A DNA stretch of 64,000 nucleotides from Paludibacteraceae bacterium (GCA_017557345.1 JAFYZR010000009.1:1-64000); one strand, 5' to 3'. Shown: positions 44,105 to 53,167, counted from the first letter of the stretch. Translations and numbers: made by a program. Notes: generated by a model from the sequence alone, not told the origin.

Positions 44105-44140
44105 ACGATCAATCGTACATCGTATATCGTCAAATCGTAC
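44105..44140. repeat. 7-nt repeat in the rpsO leader
   Basis: ACGATCA, ATCGTAC, ATCGTAT, ATCGTCA, then ATCGTAC one base out of phase. It occupies the last part of the leader before the ATG at 44149. Confidence 0.8.
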
Positions 44141-44148
44141 ATTAAATT

Positions 44149-44418
44149 ATGTATTTAACAGCTGAAAAGAAAGCAGAGTTGTTCGCTAAATACGGCAACG
44201 ATGCAAAGAACACCGGTTCTGCAGAGAGCCAAATCGCTTTATTTACCTTCCGTATCAACCACTTGACGGAGCACTTGAAAGAAAACCGTAAGGATTTCGG
44301 AACAGAGCGCGCTTTGACAGCACTTGTTGGAAAACGTCGTCGTATGTTGGATTACTTGAAGGCAAAAGACATCGAGCGTTACCGTGCTATCATTAAAGAA
44401 CTTGGTATTCGTAAATGA
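44149..44418 (+). CDS. rpsO: Ribosomal protein uS15
   Basis: 89 residues, standard length. Binds 16S rRNA in the 30S platform. GDAKNTGS-like NDAKNTGSAESQIALFTFRI and LVGKRRRMLDYLK are diagnostic. Single-gene unit with its own promoter and a strong terminator. Confidence 0.97.
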   Translation: MYLTAEKKAELFAKYGNDAKNTGSAESQIALFTFRINHLTEHLKENRKDFGTERALTALVGKRRRMLDYLKAKDIERYRAIIKELGIRK

Positions 44419-44426
44419 AAAAAAAG

Positions 44427-44450
44427 GAGTCCGTTTGGACTCTTTTTTTT
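44427..44450 (+). terminator. Terminator of rpsO
   Basis: GAGTCC (44427-44432), GTTT, GGACTC (44437-44442), eight T; preceded by an A-run. Confidence 0.92.
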
Positions 44451-44456
44451 GCCCTT

Positions 44457-44498
44457 AACTCAAAAATCCCTAACTCGAAAATCGAAAATCATAAAAAA
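44457..44498. repeat. 7-nt-period repeat upstream of the hflX promoter
   Basis: AACTCAA, AAATCCC, TAACTCG, AAAATCG, AAAATCA, TAAAAAA. The clearest part is TCGAAAA twice followed by TCATAAA. Confidence 0.6.
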
Positions 44499-44501
44499 AA
44501 T

Positions 44502-44532
44502 TTGCATATATGCGATTTTTTTACTAATTTTG
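44502..44532 (+). promoter_or_regulatory. Promoter of hflX
   Basis: TTG (44502-44504), 20 bp, TAATTTTG (44525-44532). The expected start near 44539 excludes the ATG at 44534 and leaves about 7 nt before the ATG at 44546. Confidence 0.85.
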
Positions 44533-44545
44533 CATGCAAAATTAT

Positions 44546-45799
44546 ATGATAGAGATAAAACCCTACATAGAACACGCGGTGTTAGTGGGGTTGATAACGC
44601 CTAATCAACCTGAAGAACGCACAAAAGAATACCTCGATGAGTTGGCATTCTTAGCTGACACGCATGGTATTGTTCCTGTTAAGCGTTTTACCCAGCGTCT
44701 TGATCAACCCAATACGGCTACTTATGTCGGAGAGGGAAAATTGGAAGAGATTCGTCAGTTTATCATCAGCCGCGAGCAGTTACCGACCAATGAAGAGCAA
44801 GCGCCAATCGATGTTGTTATCTTTGATGATGAACTGTCGCCTCGTCAAATACGTAATCTCGAAAAAGCCATCAATCATCGCGAAAAGCATCCGGCAAACA
44901 TACGTGTTATAGATAGAACGATACTGATCCTTGAGATATTTTTACAGCGTGCGCAGACAAGTTATGCAAAAACGCAAGTCGAGATGGCGCATCTGCAATA
45001 TATGTTACCTCGCTTGACGCGAATGTGGAGTCACTTGGATAGGCAGCGTGGCGGTGGAGGAACGAACCGTGGTATGGGTGAGACACAGATTGAGGCTGAT
45101 AAACGGGTTATCGGGCAACGCATAGCGTTGTTGCGTGAGGAACTCAAGACAATTGATAAACAAATGGCCACACAGCGCCAGAATAGAGGAAAGTTGGTGC
45201 GAGTGGCTCTGGTCGGATATACGAATGTAGGCAAATCAACATTGATGAACCTTCTCTCCAAGTCTGATGTGTTTGCAGAGAATAAACTCTTTGCTACGTT
45301 GGATACCACTGTTCGCAAAGTTACCATAGAGAATCTTCCGTTCCTATTAAGCGATACGGTAGGTTTCATTCGTAAATTGCCGCACCATTTAGTAGAGTCG
45401 TTTAAGTCGACGCTTGATGAGGTACGCGAGGCGGATTTACTTATCCATGTGGTTGATATCAGCCATCCGAATTTTGAGGAGCAATACGAAGTAGTGCAAC
45501 AAACGATTGCTGATATTTGTAAAGAGGACAAACCGACTATTGTCATCTTCAATAAGATTGATAATTTTACCTATGTGCCGAAAGAAGAAGATGATTTAAC
45601 ACCTATTCGGCGCGAAAACCTTTCGCTGGCAGACCTTGAAAAATCATGGATGGCACGACTCGGGGACGATTGTATTTTCATCTCTGCGAAGCAAAAAGAG
45701 AACATAGATGCTTTACGCGCGCTTATGTATGACCGTATAAAAGCCATACATATAAAGCGCTATCCGTATAACGATTTTTTGTTTCAGAATTACGAATAA
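44546..45799 (+). CDS. hflX: GTPase HflX
   Basis: 417 residues from ATG 44546 (MIEIKPYIEHAVLVG). N-terminal HflX domain (ATYVGEGKLEE, RTILILEIFLQRAQTSYAKTQVEMA), glycine-rich linker RQRGGGGTNRGMGETQIE, then G domain with GYTNVGKSTLMN (~224), DTVGF and NKID. Binds and splits stalled ribosomes. hpt follows 24 nt later. Confidence 0.96.
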   Translation: MIEIKPYIEHAVLVGLITPNQPEERTKEYLDELAFLADTHGIVPVKRFTQRLDQPNTATYVGEGKLEEIRQFIISREQLPTNEEQAPIDVVIFDDELSPRQIRNLEKAINHREKHPANIRVIDRTILILEIFLQRAQTSYAKTQVEMAHLQYMLPRLTRMWSHLDRQRGGGGTNRGMGETQIEADKRVIGQRIALLREELKTIDKQMATQRQNRGKLVRVALVGYTNVGKSTLMNLLSKSDVFAENKLFATLDTTVRKVTIENLPFLLSDTVGFIRKLPHHLVESFKSTLDEVREADLLIHVVDISHPNFEEQYEVVQQTIADICKEDKPTIVIFNKIDNFTYVPKEEDDLTPIRRENLSLADLEKSWMARLGDDCIFISAKQKENIDALRALMYDRIKAIHIKRYPYNDFLFQNYE

Positions 45800-45823
45800 A
45801 TCGAGCCAATAAGGCTAAGAATT

Positions 45824-46366
45824 ATGCGAACAATTGACGAACAAGGTTATCATTTTGAAGAATGGCTGACTCCTGAACAGATAGCGAAGGATGTGCAGCA
45901 AGTGGCTAATCAGATTAGTGCCGATTATAAGGACAAAGAACCGCTTTTTGTGGTTGTGCTGAATGGCGCTTTTGTCTTTGCGGCGGATTTATTGCGTGCT
46001 CTCAAAGATGTGCGATGCGAGGTTACTTTTATTCGCGTCAGTTCCTATTGGGGACTTTCATCTACCGGAAAGCTAGAGTTCATTGTGCCGTTGCAACAAG
46101 TGGTAGAAAACCGCGATGTAATTATAGTTGAAGATATCGTAGATACAGGACTTACTATCCATCAGCTCAAAGCGCATATGCGCGCGCATGGCGCTACTTC
46201 TACACGCGTCGCTACTATGCTCTTTAAGCCCGCGAAACTGGAGTATAATGATGCCAAACCCGAGTATGTCGGACGAGAAGTGTCTGAAGAGTTCGTTATC
46301 GGTTATGGGTTGGATTTTGACGGTTTCCAGAGAAATTTGGATGCCATTTATAAAGTGAAACAATAG
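45824..46366 (+). CDS. hpt: Hypoxanthine phosphoribosyltransferase
   Basis: 180 residues. Purine salvage: hypoxanthine or guanine plus PRPP gives the nucleotide. PRPP loop VIIVEDIVDTGLT, FVVVLNGAFVFAADLLRA, and C-terminal FVIGYGLDFDG. Confidence 0.95.
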   Translation: MRTIDEQGYHFEEWLTPEQIAKDVQQVANQISADYKDKEPLFVVVLNGAFVFAADLLRALKDVRCEVTFIRVSSYWGLSSTGKLEFIVPLQQVVENRDVIIVEDIVDTGLTIHQLKAHMRAHGATSTRVATMLFKPAKLEYNDAKPEYVGREVSEEFVIGYGLDFDGFQRNLDAIYKVKQ

Positions 46367-46399
46367 AAATAAAAATATTAACTTTAAAATTTTACCATT

Positions 46400-48181
46400 A
46401 TGAATGAAGAATTGAAAAAAGTAATGGAGGTTGCTGAGGTTTGGACCAAAGAACCCTTTGATGCAGAGACTCGCGCGCAAGTAAAAGCGATGATGGAGGC
46501 GGAGGATAAGACCGAACTCATCGATGCTTTCTATCGTACTCTTGAGTTTGGTACCGGTGGTCTGCGTGGTATCATGGGTGCAGGCACCAACCGAATGAAC
46601 AAGTACATTGTTGCTCAAGCTACGCAAGGTTATGCAAACTATCTGCTGAAAGTACAACGTGAAGGTGGATTCCAGAATGTACAGAACGGACGAGTAGCGG
46701 TTGTTGTTGGTCATGACTGCCGTAACAATGGCCGTTTGTTCGCAGAGACGGTGGCTAACATCTTCTCCGCTAACGGCATTAAGGTTTATCTATTCGAAAG
46801 CTTGCGGCCAACTCCTGAGTGTTCGTTCGCTATTCGTCATCTCAAATGTCAAGGTGGTGTGAACGTTACCGCTTCGCATAATCCCAAAGAGTATAACGGC
46901 TACAAGGCATATTGGGAGGATGGCTCACAAGTTCTCCAACCGCACGATCAAGGTATCATCAACGAGGTGAACAAAGTGCGCATGGAAGATGTAAAGTGGG
47001 AAGCTAATCCTGATTTGATTGAGATTATCGGTGGTGAGATGGACTACGATTATATGATGGCTGTTAAATCTGTCATGATTGACCAAGACTCCATTCTGCG
47101 TCAAAAAGATCTTAATATCGTTTATACGCCGATGCATGGTGCCGGTCGTCAAATTGTGCCGATGTGTCTCCGCAGCTGGGGATTCCAGAATATCCATGTA
47201 GTGCCTGAACAGATGGTTATTGATGGTAACTTCCCGACTGTTGTAAGCCCGAATCCTGAGAATGCTGAGGCTATGACGCTTGGTATGAAACTCGGTACGT
47301 AACTTGGTGCGGATTTGGTTATCGCTTCTGACCCAGATGCTGACCGTATCGCCATCGTTTGCCGTAATGATAAAGGCGAGTGGGTTATCATTAATGGTAA
47401 CCAGACCAACATCATGTACCATTACTACATCATCAATAATATGAAACGTCTGGGCAAATTGCGTCCGGATATGTATGTAGTAAAAACCATCGTGACCAGC
47501 GAACTGATTCGTAAGATTGCAGACAACCTGGGTGTAACACTTACCGATGAATATACAGGTTTCAAGTGGATTGCAAATCGTATCCGCATGTGGGAAGGCA
47601 AACGCAAATACATCGGTGGTGGAGAAGAGAGTTTCGGATTCCTGCCATATGATGCTGTACGCGATAAATGCTCACCATCGGCTATTTGCTTGATCTGCGA
47701 GATAGCTGCTTACGCTAAGGATAACGGTATGACGCTTTATGATTATCTGCTCAAGATTTATGAGGACTATGGTTTCCAACGCGAGACGACCATTAATGTT
47801 GTTCGTCCGGGTAAGTCAGGTGCAGAAGAGATTGCTCAAATGATGGTGGACTATCGTGCTAATGCTCCGAAGGAGATCGCAGGCGAGAAAGTTATCAAGA
47901 TCAAAGACTTCAAGCTCCTCAAGCAACAAGAACTCAAGGACGGCAAGTGGGTTGAATCCCCAATCGAAATGCCTTTGAACGCTACTTCGAACGTACTCCA
48001 GTACTTCACCGAAGGTGGCCTCAAGGTTTCTGTTCGTCCTTCCGGTACCGAGCCGAAGATCAAGTTCTACTTTGAGATTCCGGTTAAGTCAGGCAAACCG
48101 TTCACCGGCGCAGACTACGAGCGTTGCACCGCTGAAGCAGAAGCACGCGTTCCGGCTATTAAAGCATCACTCGGTCTCTAA
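46400..48181 (+). pseudogene. Phosphoglucomutase/phosphomannomutase interrupted by an in-frame TAA
   Basis: 592 codons without the internal stop, close to the usual ~580 of Bacteroidales type phosphohexomutases. TASHNP with the phosphoserine (~159), and after the stop IASDPDADR (311-316, metal loop), GGGEESFGFLPYDAVRDKCSP and SGTEPKIKFYFEIPV (phosphate loop). A TAA at 47300-47302 lies between GMKLGT and LGADLVIAS, with no frame change; everything else is intact and conserved. A single C-to-T change from CAA would explain it. Read-through, restart at TTG 47315 with the two halves assembling, a recent null mutation, or a base-call error all remain possible. No second pgm lies in the window (glmM at 12 kb is another subfamily). 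Confidence 0.88.
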
Positions 48182-48210
48182 TTAGTAAACAAATTATTAG
48201 AATAAGATTT

Positions 48211-48954
48211 ATGAAAAAGTTATTTTTTGCACTTCTGTGCCTCGTAGGCATTACCATGTTTACAGCATGTGAAGGAGGAACGAATAATCCTGAGAAAGAT
48301 GGCAAATGGTATACATCCGCTTCTCAAATAGACCCGACTGATTTTGACCAACAAGACAAAAAATGCTGGGCTATTGATATTTGGTGCGACGGTACGACAA
48401 TTGGCCGTGAATTTGCATGGTTAACTGAAGCAGAAGTTGCTTCTGCGGCTAAATTGATCCTAACGCTCGATTATCAAGTGTTTGGCTACAATACCAAGAA
48501 AGTAAAATGGTTTGAGGCAGATGCAAACGATGAGGATGCTTGTGACGCAATGGTATGGGAAGGTGCTCGTTGTTGGGAAGAAACAATAACAGCCCCAAAT
48601 GGAGAGAGTGAAACTGAGTATGGTTGGATGCCGGAGGAGAATATGAAAGAACGGCATGACCATTATGTAGAAAGAGGATTGCAGCATGAATACAAACCGG
48701 CAGATGCTAACGACCCGGACGCCTGCGACGCCTTAAATCCAGAAGAGCCAACTGATCCCGAGAATCCATCGACTGAGTCGAAATGCTGGAAAGTAACACT
48801 CACGGTTGGCGGACAGTCTACGACGGTTTACACTTGGGCGCCTGAAGCATCGATACAGGCTCAAATCTCTGCAGCCCAAATGGCCGGAGGATCCGGTACA
48901 TATGAACCAGCAGATGCCAATGACGAGGAATCTTGTGCTCTGCTGAATAACTAA
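48211..48954 (+). CDS. Lipoprotein with three CW...DANDxxxC repeats
   Basis: 247 residues. Signal with lipobox MFTACEGG. Three units of about 60 residues each: a C-W pair, a beta-like stretch, a W-x-(P/T)-E turn, a helix, then (E/P)ADAND(E/P)(D/E)(A/S)C(D/A). They start at about residues 50, 129 and 191. Each unit has two cysteines, so a disulfide per unit is likely. Short acidic linkers (EEPTDPENPSTE) separate units 2 and 3. I do not recognise the family; it may be a surface protein. Confidence 0.7.
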   Translation: MKKLFFALLCLVGITMFTACEGGTNNPEKDGKWYTSASQIDPTDFDQQDKKCWAIDIWCDGTTIGREFAWLTEAEVASAAKLILTLDYQVFGYNTKKVKWFEADANDEDACDAMVWEGARCWEETITAPNGESETEYGWMPEENMKERHDHYVERGLQHEYKPADANDPDACDALNPEEPTDPENPSTESKCWKVTLTVGGQSTTVYTWAPEASIQAQISAAQMAGGSGTYEPADANDEESCALLNN

Positions 48955-48977
48955 GTACAATATTTCTATTGCGTGAG

Positions 48978-49016
48978 AAGTGTGTGATTCAATTAATTTG
49001 GGTCACACACTTGTTT
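48978..49016 (+). terminator. Terminator of the three-repeat lipoprotein gene
   Basis: AAGTGTGTGA (48978-48987) pairs with TCACACACTT (49003-49012), then GTTTT. Confidence 0.75.
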
Positions 49017-49026
49017 TATGGTTCTT

Positions 49027-49119
49027 GGAAAAATAGAACATTTTTGCATAGGTGTTGCATAGGTAATAACCTCGACTTAATACCGATGAGATACCGATTG
49101 GAAAAATTGAACATTTTCG
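49027..49119. repeat. 20-nt imperfect direct repeats flanking array D
   Basis: GGAAAAATAGAACATTTTTG (49027-49046) and GGAAAAATTGAACATTTTCG (49100-49119) match at 18 of 20 positions and enclose the 11-nt array. Confidence 0.8.
49046..49100. repeat. 11-nt-period array D
   Basis: Five 11-nt units: GCATAGGTGTT, GCATAGGTAAT, AACCTCGACTT, AATACCGATGA, GATACCGATTG. The core at 49066-49087 matches 20 of 22 bases of arrays A-C. It lies between convergent genes. Confidence 0.9.
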
Positions 49120-49130
49120 GCAAAAATGGC

Positions 49131-49838
49131 TTAAAATTTCCGAATATCTTCAATCACCAAACTTGCTAAAGTACACCCAAATACCGCAGTCACTTGCATC
49201 AAACTTCCTTTTATAGGCTCTGTGCTTTCGACCTTCGGTTTTTGGCTTTGCTCCATCGAATAAACGCACTTTATCTTCTTTCTTGGCTTCATGCCAATTT
49301 TCTTCATCCTTTCCCGAACGGCTTTTGCCAGCGCATCGCCCTTCACATCAAACAGTTCAGCTACGCGAATTTGAGTGGGATCAAAACGGAAAGCCGCTCC
49401 CATACTGCTAAAAATCTTCATCTTTCGCGCGCGCGACGCGTATATAATAAGGTCTGTTTTGTCGCTGACGCTATCGATGGCATCAATGACATAGTCAAAT
49501 CCTTCTAATCCATTTTGCTTCAGCCAGTCCTCATTTACTCTTTCACATCGCGTCACAATCTCTGCTTCCGGATTGATCTGCATCAACTTTTCTTTCAAAG
49601 CTTCCACTTTCGGTTGACCGATAACAGATGGAATCGCTTGTATTTGCCGATTGATATTACTTGCCTGTACATCATCATCATCTACCATCGTTAGATGTAT
49701 CAAACCTGTGCGAATCAAGGCTTCTGCAGCAACAGAACCTACACCTCCAACGCCGAAGATAATGACGCGTTTAGTACGCAAGGCTTCCATCACTTCCGAA
49801 CCTAATAAAGCGGTACTTCTGGAAAATTTTTCGTCCAT
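49131..49838 (-). CDS. tcdA: tRNA threonylcarbamoyladenosine dehydratase TcdA
   Basis: 235 residues, ThiF/E1-like. Cyclises t6A37 to ct6A in tRNA. ATP loop FGVGGVGSVAAEALIRTG (~28-45), DDDDVQASNINRQIQA, DAIDSVSDKTDL. Own promoter at 49858-49888. Confidence 0.92.
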   Translation of the reverse strand: MDEKFSRSTALLGSEVMEALRTKRVIIFGVGGVGSVAAEALIRTGLIHLTMVDDDDVQASNINRQIQAIPSVIGQPKVEALKEKLMQINPEAEIVTRCERVNEDWLKQNGLEGFDYVIDAIDSVSDKTDLIIYASRARKMKIFSSMGAAFRFDPTQIRVAELFDVKGDALAKAVRERMKKIGMKPRKKIKCVYSMEQSQKPKVESTEPIKGSLMQVTAVFGCTLASLVIEDIRKF

Positions 49839-49857
49839 TTCTTTTCAAATTCGACTG

Positions 49858-49888
49858 CAAAAGTACAAAAAAAGACGCAATTATGCAA
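49858..49888 (-). promoter_or_regulatory. Promoter of tcdA
   Basis: Minus strand: TACTTTTG (49858-49865), 20 bp, TTG (49886-49888); divergent from the tRNA-Leu promoter. Confidence 0.85.
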
Positions 49889-49905
49889 AAAAATCGCCTA
49901 AAAAT

Positions 49906-49936
49906 TTGGTCAATTCAAAAAAATGTAGTACTTTTG
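49906..49936 (+). promoter_or_regulatory. Promoter of tRNA-Leu and rpsU
   Basis: TTG (49906-49908), 20 bp, TACTTTTG (49929-49936), then GCACCCGC. Confidence 0.88.
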
Positions 49937-49971
49937 CACCCGCTTTTCGCCCCAAAAAGCGAATAAGCGTT

Positions 49972-50051
49972 GCCCAGGTGGCGGAATTGGTAGACGCGCT
50001 GGTCTCAAACACCAGTGGGAAACCGTGCCGGTTCGATCCCGGCCCTGGGTA
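49972..50051 (+). tRNA. tRNA-Leu (anticodon CAA)
   Basis: Acceptor GCCCAGG/CCTGGGT (first pair G-T), D arm GCGGAATTGGTAGACGC, anticodon stem CTGGT/ACCAG around CTCAAAC, T arm with GGTTCGATCC. CCA is not encoded. rpsU begins 20 nt behind, so the two are probably cut from one transcript. Confidence 0.95.
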
Positions 50052-50054
50052 CAA

Positions 50055-50066
50055 GAAAGGAGGTGT
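50055..50066 (+). promoter_or_regulatory. Strong Shine-Dalgarno site before rpsU
   Basis: AGAAAGGAGGTG lies directly after the tRNA-Leu and shortly before the rpsU ATG. It pairs over its whole length with the usual 3' end of 16S rRNA. Such a site is rare in Bacteroidota. Confidence 0.9.
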
Positions 50067-50071
50067 ATGCA

Positions 50072-50266
50072 ATGATTATCGTTCCTGTAAAAGAAGGTGA
50101 GAACATCGAGCGCGCGATTAAGAAATTCAAACGCAAATTCGATAAGACGGGTGTCATTAAGGAGCTCCGTCGTCGTCAACAATTCGACAAACCGAGTGAG
50201 TTGAAGCGAGTTAAGATGGCGCATGCTAAGTATGTGCAATCGTTGCACGCTCACGACGATATGTAA
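50072..50266 (+). CDS. rpsU: Ribosomal protein bS21
   Basis: 64 residues from ATG 50072 (MIIVPVKEGENIERAIKKFK), fixed by the Shine-Dalgarno site. Includes LRRRQQFDKPSELKR. In Bacteroidota bS21 helps hide the anti-Shine-Dalgarno tail of 16S rRNA, and rpsU itself keeps a strong site, consistent with self-control. Confidence 0.96.
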   Translation: MIIVPVKEGENIERAIKKFKRKFDKTGVIKELRRRQQFDKPSELKRVKMAHAKYVQSLHAHDDM

Positions 50267-50279
50267 TTATCGGAGTAAG

Positions 50280-52373
50280 TTAAGAAATATCTCCCCAATT
50301 GAACGCCGGCTTGCCACGCAATAGGTCAAGCTGGCGTTTGTATATTCTATTGCGTTCATCCTCAAGAAGGGGATCTGCATCCAAAATATCCATAGCCGCT
50401 TGCCGCGCCAGAGTCAGAGTGGGACCATCGGTGGACAGATTCGCAATATGCAAATCAAAAGGAATACCGGATTGCTGAGTGCCTTCAATATCTCCTGCTC
50501 CGCGTAACTGCAAGTCTGCTTCTGCAATACGGAAACCATCATTCGTGGCAACCATGATATCCATCCGTTTGCGTGTGTCTTTGCTTAACTCAAGATCAGT
50601 CATCAACACACAATAACTCTGGTCTCCACCTCTACCTACTCGGCCTCGCAACTGGTGTAACTGACTCAAGCCGAAACGCTCTGCATTTTGAATAATCATG
50701 ACGGTCGCATTGGGTACATTCACTCCCACTTCTATAACCGTTGTGGCAACGAGAATTTGCGTTTCCCCGCTTGCAAAGCGTTGCATTTGCAAATCTTTAT
50801 CTGCCGCTTTCATCTGGCCATGAACCATCGAAATCCGATATTCCGGGAAGGCATCACATAGCTCATTATAACCATTCTGCAAGTCCAACAAGTCTAATTT
50901 TTCATTTTCTTTAATCAGCGGGTAAACGACATAAATCTGCCGCCCGGAATCTATTTGATTACGCATGAAAGCATAGACTTGCGCCCGACGCTTAATCGAA
51001 TAATGGAAGGTCTGTATCGGTTTGCGTCCGGGTGGTAATTCATCAATGATGGACACATGCAAATCGCCATAAACGGTCATGGCAAGCGTACGCGGAATAG
51101 GTGTGGCAGACATGACTAATACATGAGGCGCTGTTTGATTTTTGGTCCAGAGTTTAGCACGTTGGGCCACACCAAAACGATGTTGCTCATCGATAACAAC
51201 CAGTCCTAGATTTTGCCATTGAACGGTATCTTCTATTAGCGCGTGTGTACCAATAAGTATATGAATAGTACCATTCATCAAACCATTATGAATAGGCACG
51301 CGGTTTTTGGCGGTTGTGGAACCGGTGAGCAGAGCGATATGTACGGCATCGCCAAGCGGAGCAAGGAATGCCTTTAGGGTTTCGTAGTGTTGGTTCGCGA
51401 GAATCTCTGTTGGTGCCATGATGCAGGTTTGGAAACCATTGTCCACCGCTAACAAACAGCATAACAATGCCACTAAAGTCTTCCCTGAACCCACATCACC
51501 TTGCAAAAGGCGGTTCATTTGATGACCGGATTTTAAGTCATCGTGTATTTCATGAATCACGCGTTTCTGTGCCCCCGTCAGCTCAAATGGCAACGCTTTA
51601 TATAACGCATGGAAACGGTTACCAACTAATGGCATTGCAAAACCGGGATTTTGTTCCCGACGTTTCATTTGCCGTAAAATCTGCAGTTGGATATAGAAGA
51701 GTTCCTCGAATTTCAGTCGTGCCCGTGCATTCTGCATGGAGATAGTATCCTTTGGGAAATGCACGTTGATAAGAGCATCCGTTAGCGACATTAGACGGAA
51801 GCGCTGCAGAACATCCGCCCCAATGGTATCGGGTACGCCTAATTTCAAGTCAGGCAATAACTCTGCTATAATGCTACGCATTGCCTTTGAATTAAGCCCA
51901 TGACGCTTCATTTTCTCCGTTGTGTTGTAGTATGGTTCGAGACCTTGCGTCATCTCGGGCGTTACTTTATTCCACGGAGTTAACTCAGGATGTACGAAAT
52001 TATAGATGTGTTGAAAACGTGATGGTTTGCCGAATAAAAGATACTTAACACCTCGTTGCAATTTGACATATTTCACTCCTTGGAACCATACCAATTCGCA
52101 CTGATGTGTGCCATCAAAGAAGGTAGCACTTAACCGTTGCGCTTTTCCGATACCAACTGTGTGCCATTCAGTTACTTCACCTATAATCTGCACGTAAGTA
52201 TCTTCGTCTTCCAGTTCAGCAATACGATAAAATCTACTGCGATCAATATATTTATATGGATACTGCCGCACCATATCTAGCGCAGTATTGACACCAAGCT
52301 CTTTACGAAGAATGTCGGCACGTTTGGCACCGACATTCTTACAATACGTTATATCGCGATAAGCTAAATCCAC
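50280..52373 (-). CDS. recG: ATP-dependent DNA helicase RecG
   Basis: 697 residues, typical length. Wedge/OB domain (~60-150), Walker A LLQGDVGSGKT (~292-302), DEQH box (VVIDEQHRFG), ATPIPRTLAMTVYGD, and motif VI QLRGRVGRGG. Remodels stalled replication forks. It abuts the TonB-like gene, which is transcribed first. Confidence 0.97.
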   Translation of the reverse strand: MDLAYRDITYCKNVGAKRADILRKELGVNTALDMVRQYPYKYIDRSRFYRIAELEDEDTYVQIIGEVTEWHTVGIGKAQRLSATFFDGTHQCELVWFQGVKYVKLQRGVKYLLFGKPSRFQHIYNFVHPELTPWNKVTPEMTQGLEPYYNTTEKMKRHGLNSKAMRSIIAELLPDLKLGVPDTIGADVLQRFRLMSLTDALINVHFPKDTISMQNARARLKFEELFYIQLQILRQMKRREQNPGFAMPLVGNRFHALYKALPFELTGAQKRVIHEIHDDLKSGHQMNRLLQGDVGSGKTLVALLCCLLAVDNGFQTCIMAPTEILANQHYETLKAFLAPLGDAVHIALLTGSTTAKNRVPIHNGLMNGTIHILIGTHALIEDTVQWQNLGLVVIDEQHRFGVAQRAKLWTKNQTAPHVLVMSATPIPRTLAMTVYGDLHVSIIDELPPGRKPIQTFHYSIKRRAQVYAFMRNQIDSGRQIYVVYPLIKENEKLDLLDLQNGYNELCDAFPEYRISMVHGQMKAADKDLQMQRFASGETQILVATTVIEVGVNVPNATVMIIQNAERFGLSQLHQLRGRVGRGGDQSYCVLMTDLELSKDTRKRMDIMVATNDGFRIAEADLQLRGAGDIEGTQQSGIPFDLHIANLSTDGPTLTLARQAAMDILDADPLLEDERNRIYKRQLDLLRGKPAFNWGDIS

Positions 52374-53051
52374 TTATTGGAGTTTGAAATTAACGGGAAC
52401 GGTGTATTTTACACGTACAGCTTTACCACGCTGCTTACCCGGTTTCCATTTCGGCATCGATTTGATGACGCGGATAGCTTCTTTATCCAGCGATGGATCT
52501 CCACCAGAACGTACAACCTCAACGTCAACAATTGAACCGTCTTTGTTTACCACGAATTGGCAGATAACACGACCTTGGATACCGTTCTCTTGTGCGATAA
52601 CAGGGTACTTTACGTTCTCACTCAGATATTTGAACAACGCCTGTTGGCCACCCGGGAATTCCGGCATCGATTCAACAACTACGAAGACAACTTCTTCTTC
52701 CTCTTCTTCAACCGGTGCCTCTACGGGGGCTGCGATAACGACCTCAGTTTCAGTCTCCTCTGTGGAAACCTCAATTGTCTCGGTCTCCACGTTATCTTCT
52801 ACCACATTCAGCACTTCCACTTCTTGTACAGCAGGAGGTGGAGGGGGAGGAGGTGTTTCTTGACTTGTTTGCTGAATTTCCACTTCTTCCTCAAAGAGGA
52901 ACTCCGTGTCTGTTACCTCGTACTTGGTAACTTCTCTCTCCGTCCATTCCAGCGCTACATAGACAAGGCTTAGCACGAAAACAAGACCCATCAAGGCATA
53001 GATGAGTTTATCCTTCTCTAAACTGGCTTTTTCTGATTTCTTGATATGCAT
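52374..53051 (-). CDS. TonB family energy-transducing protein
   Basis: 225 residues. One transmembrane helix (about 17-34), a Pro-run (PPPPPPP) and a Glu/Val-rich spacer to ~130, then the TonB C-terminal domain (MPEFPGGQQALFKYLSENVKYPVIAQENGIQGRV, VVRSGGDPSLDKEAIRVIKSMPKWKPG). Links the ExbBD motor to outer-membrane receptors; an exbBD operon lies at 61-63 kb. Confidence 0.92.
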   Translation of the reverse strand: MHIKKSEKASLEKDKLIYALMGLVFVLSLVYVALEWTEREVTKYEVTDTEFLFEEEVEIQQTSQETPPPPPPPAVQEVEVLNVVEDNVETETIEVSTEETETEVVIAAPVEAPVEEEEEEVVFVVVESMPEFPGGQQALFKYLSENVKYPVIAQENGIQGRVICQFVVNKDGSIVDVEVVRSGGDPSLDKEAIRVIKSMPKWKPGKQRGKAVRVKYTVPVNFKLQ

Positions 53052-53089
53052 ATCTCGTGTTTTTTAGGTCGTATTATTAAAATCGGCTA

Positions 53090-53120
53090 CAAAGTTACTA
53101 CATTTTTTTTATTTATGCAA
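53090..53120 (-). promoter_or_regulatory. Promoter of the TonB-like gene and recG
   Basis: Minus strand: TAACTTTG (53090-53097), 20 bp, TTG (53118-53120), followed by TAGCCGATTTT. Confidence 0.85.
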
Positions 53121-53136
53121 ATAAAAATAGAAAAAT

Positions 53137-53167
53137 TTGTGTATTTACAAATATTTTTGTACCTTTG
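53137..53167 (+). promoter_or_regulatory. Promoter of the flippase gene
   Basis: TTG (53137-53139), 20 bp, TACCTTTG (53160-53167), with a 5-bp dyad TTTGC-ACCC-GCAAA (53164-53177). Confidence 0.85.
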
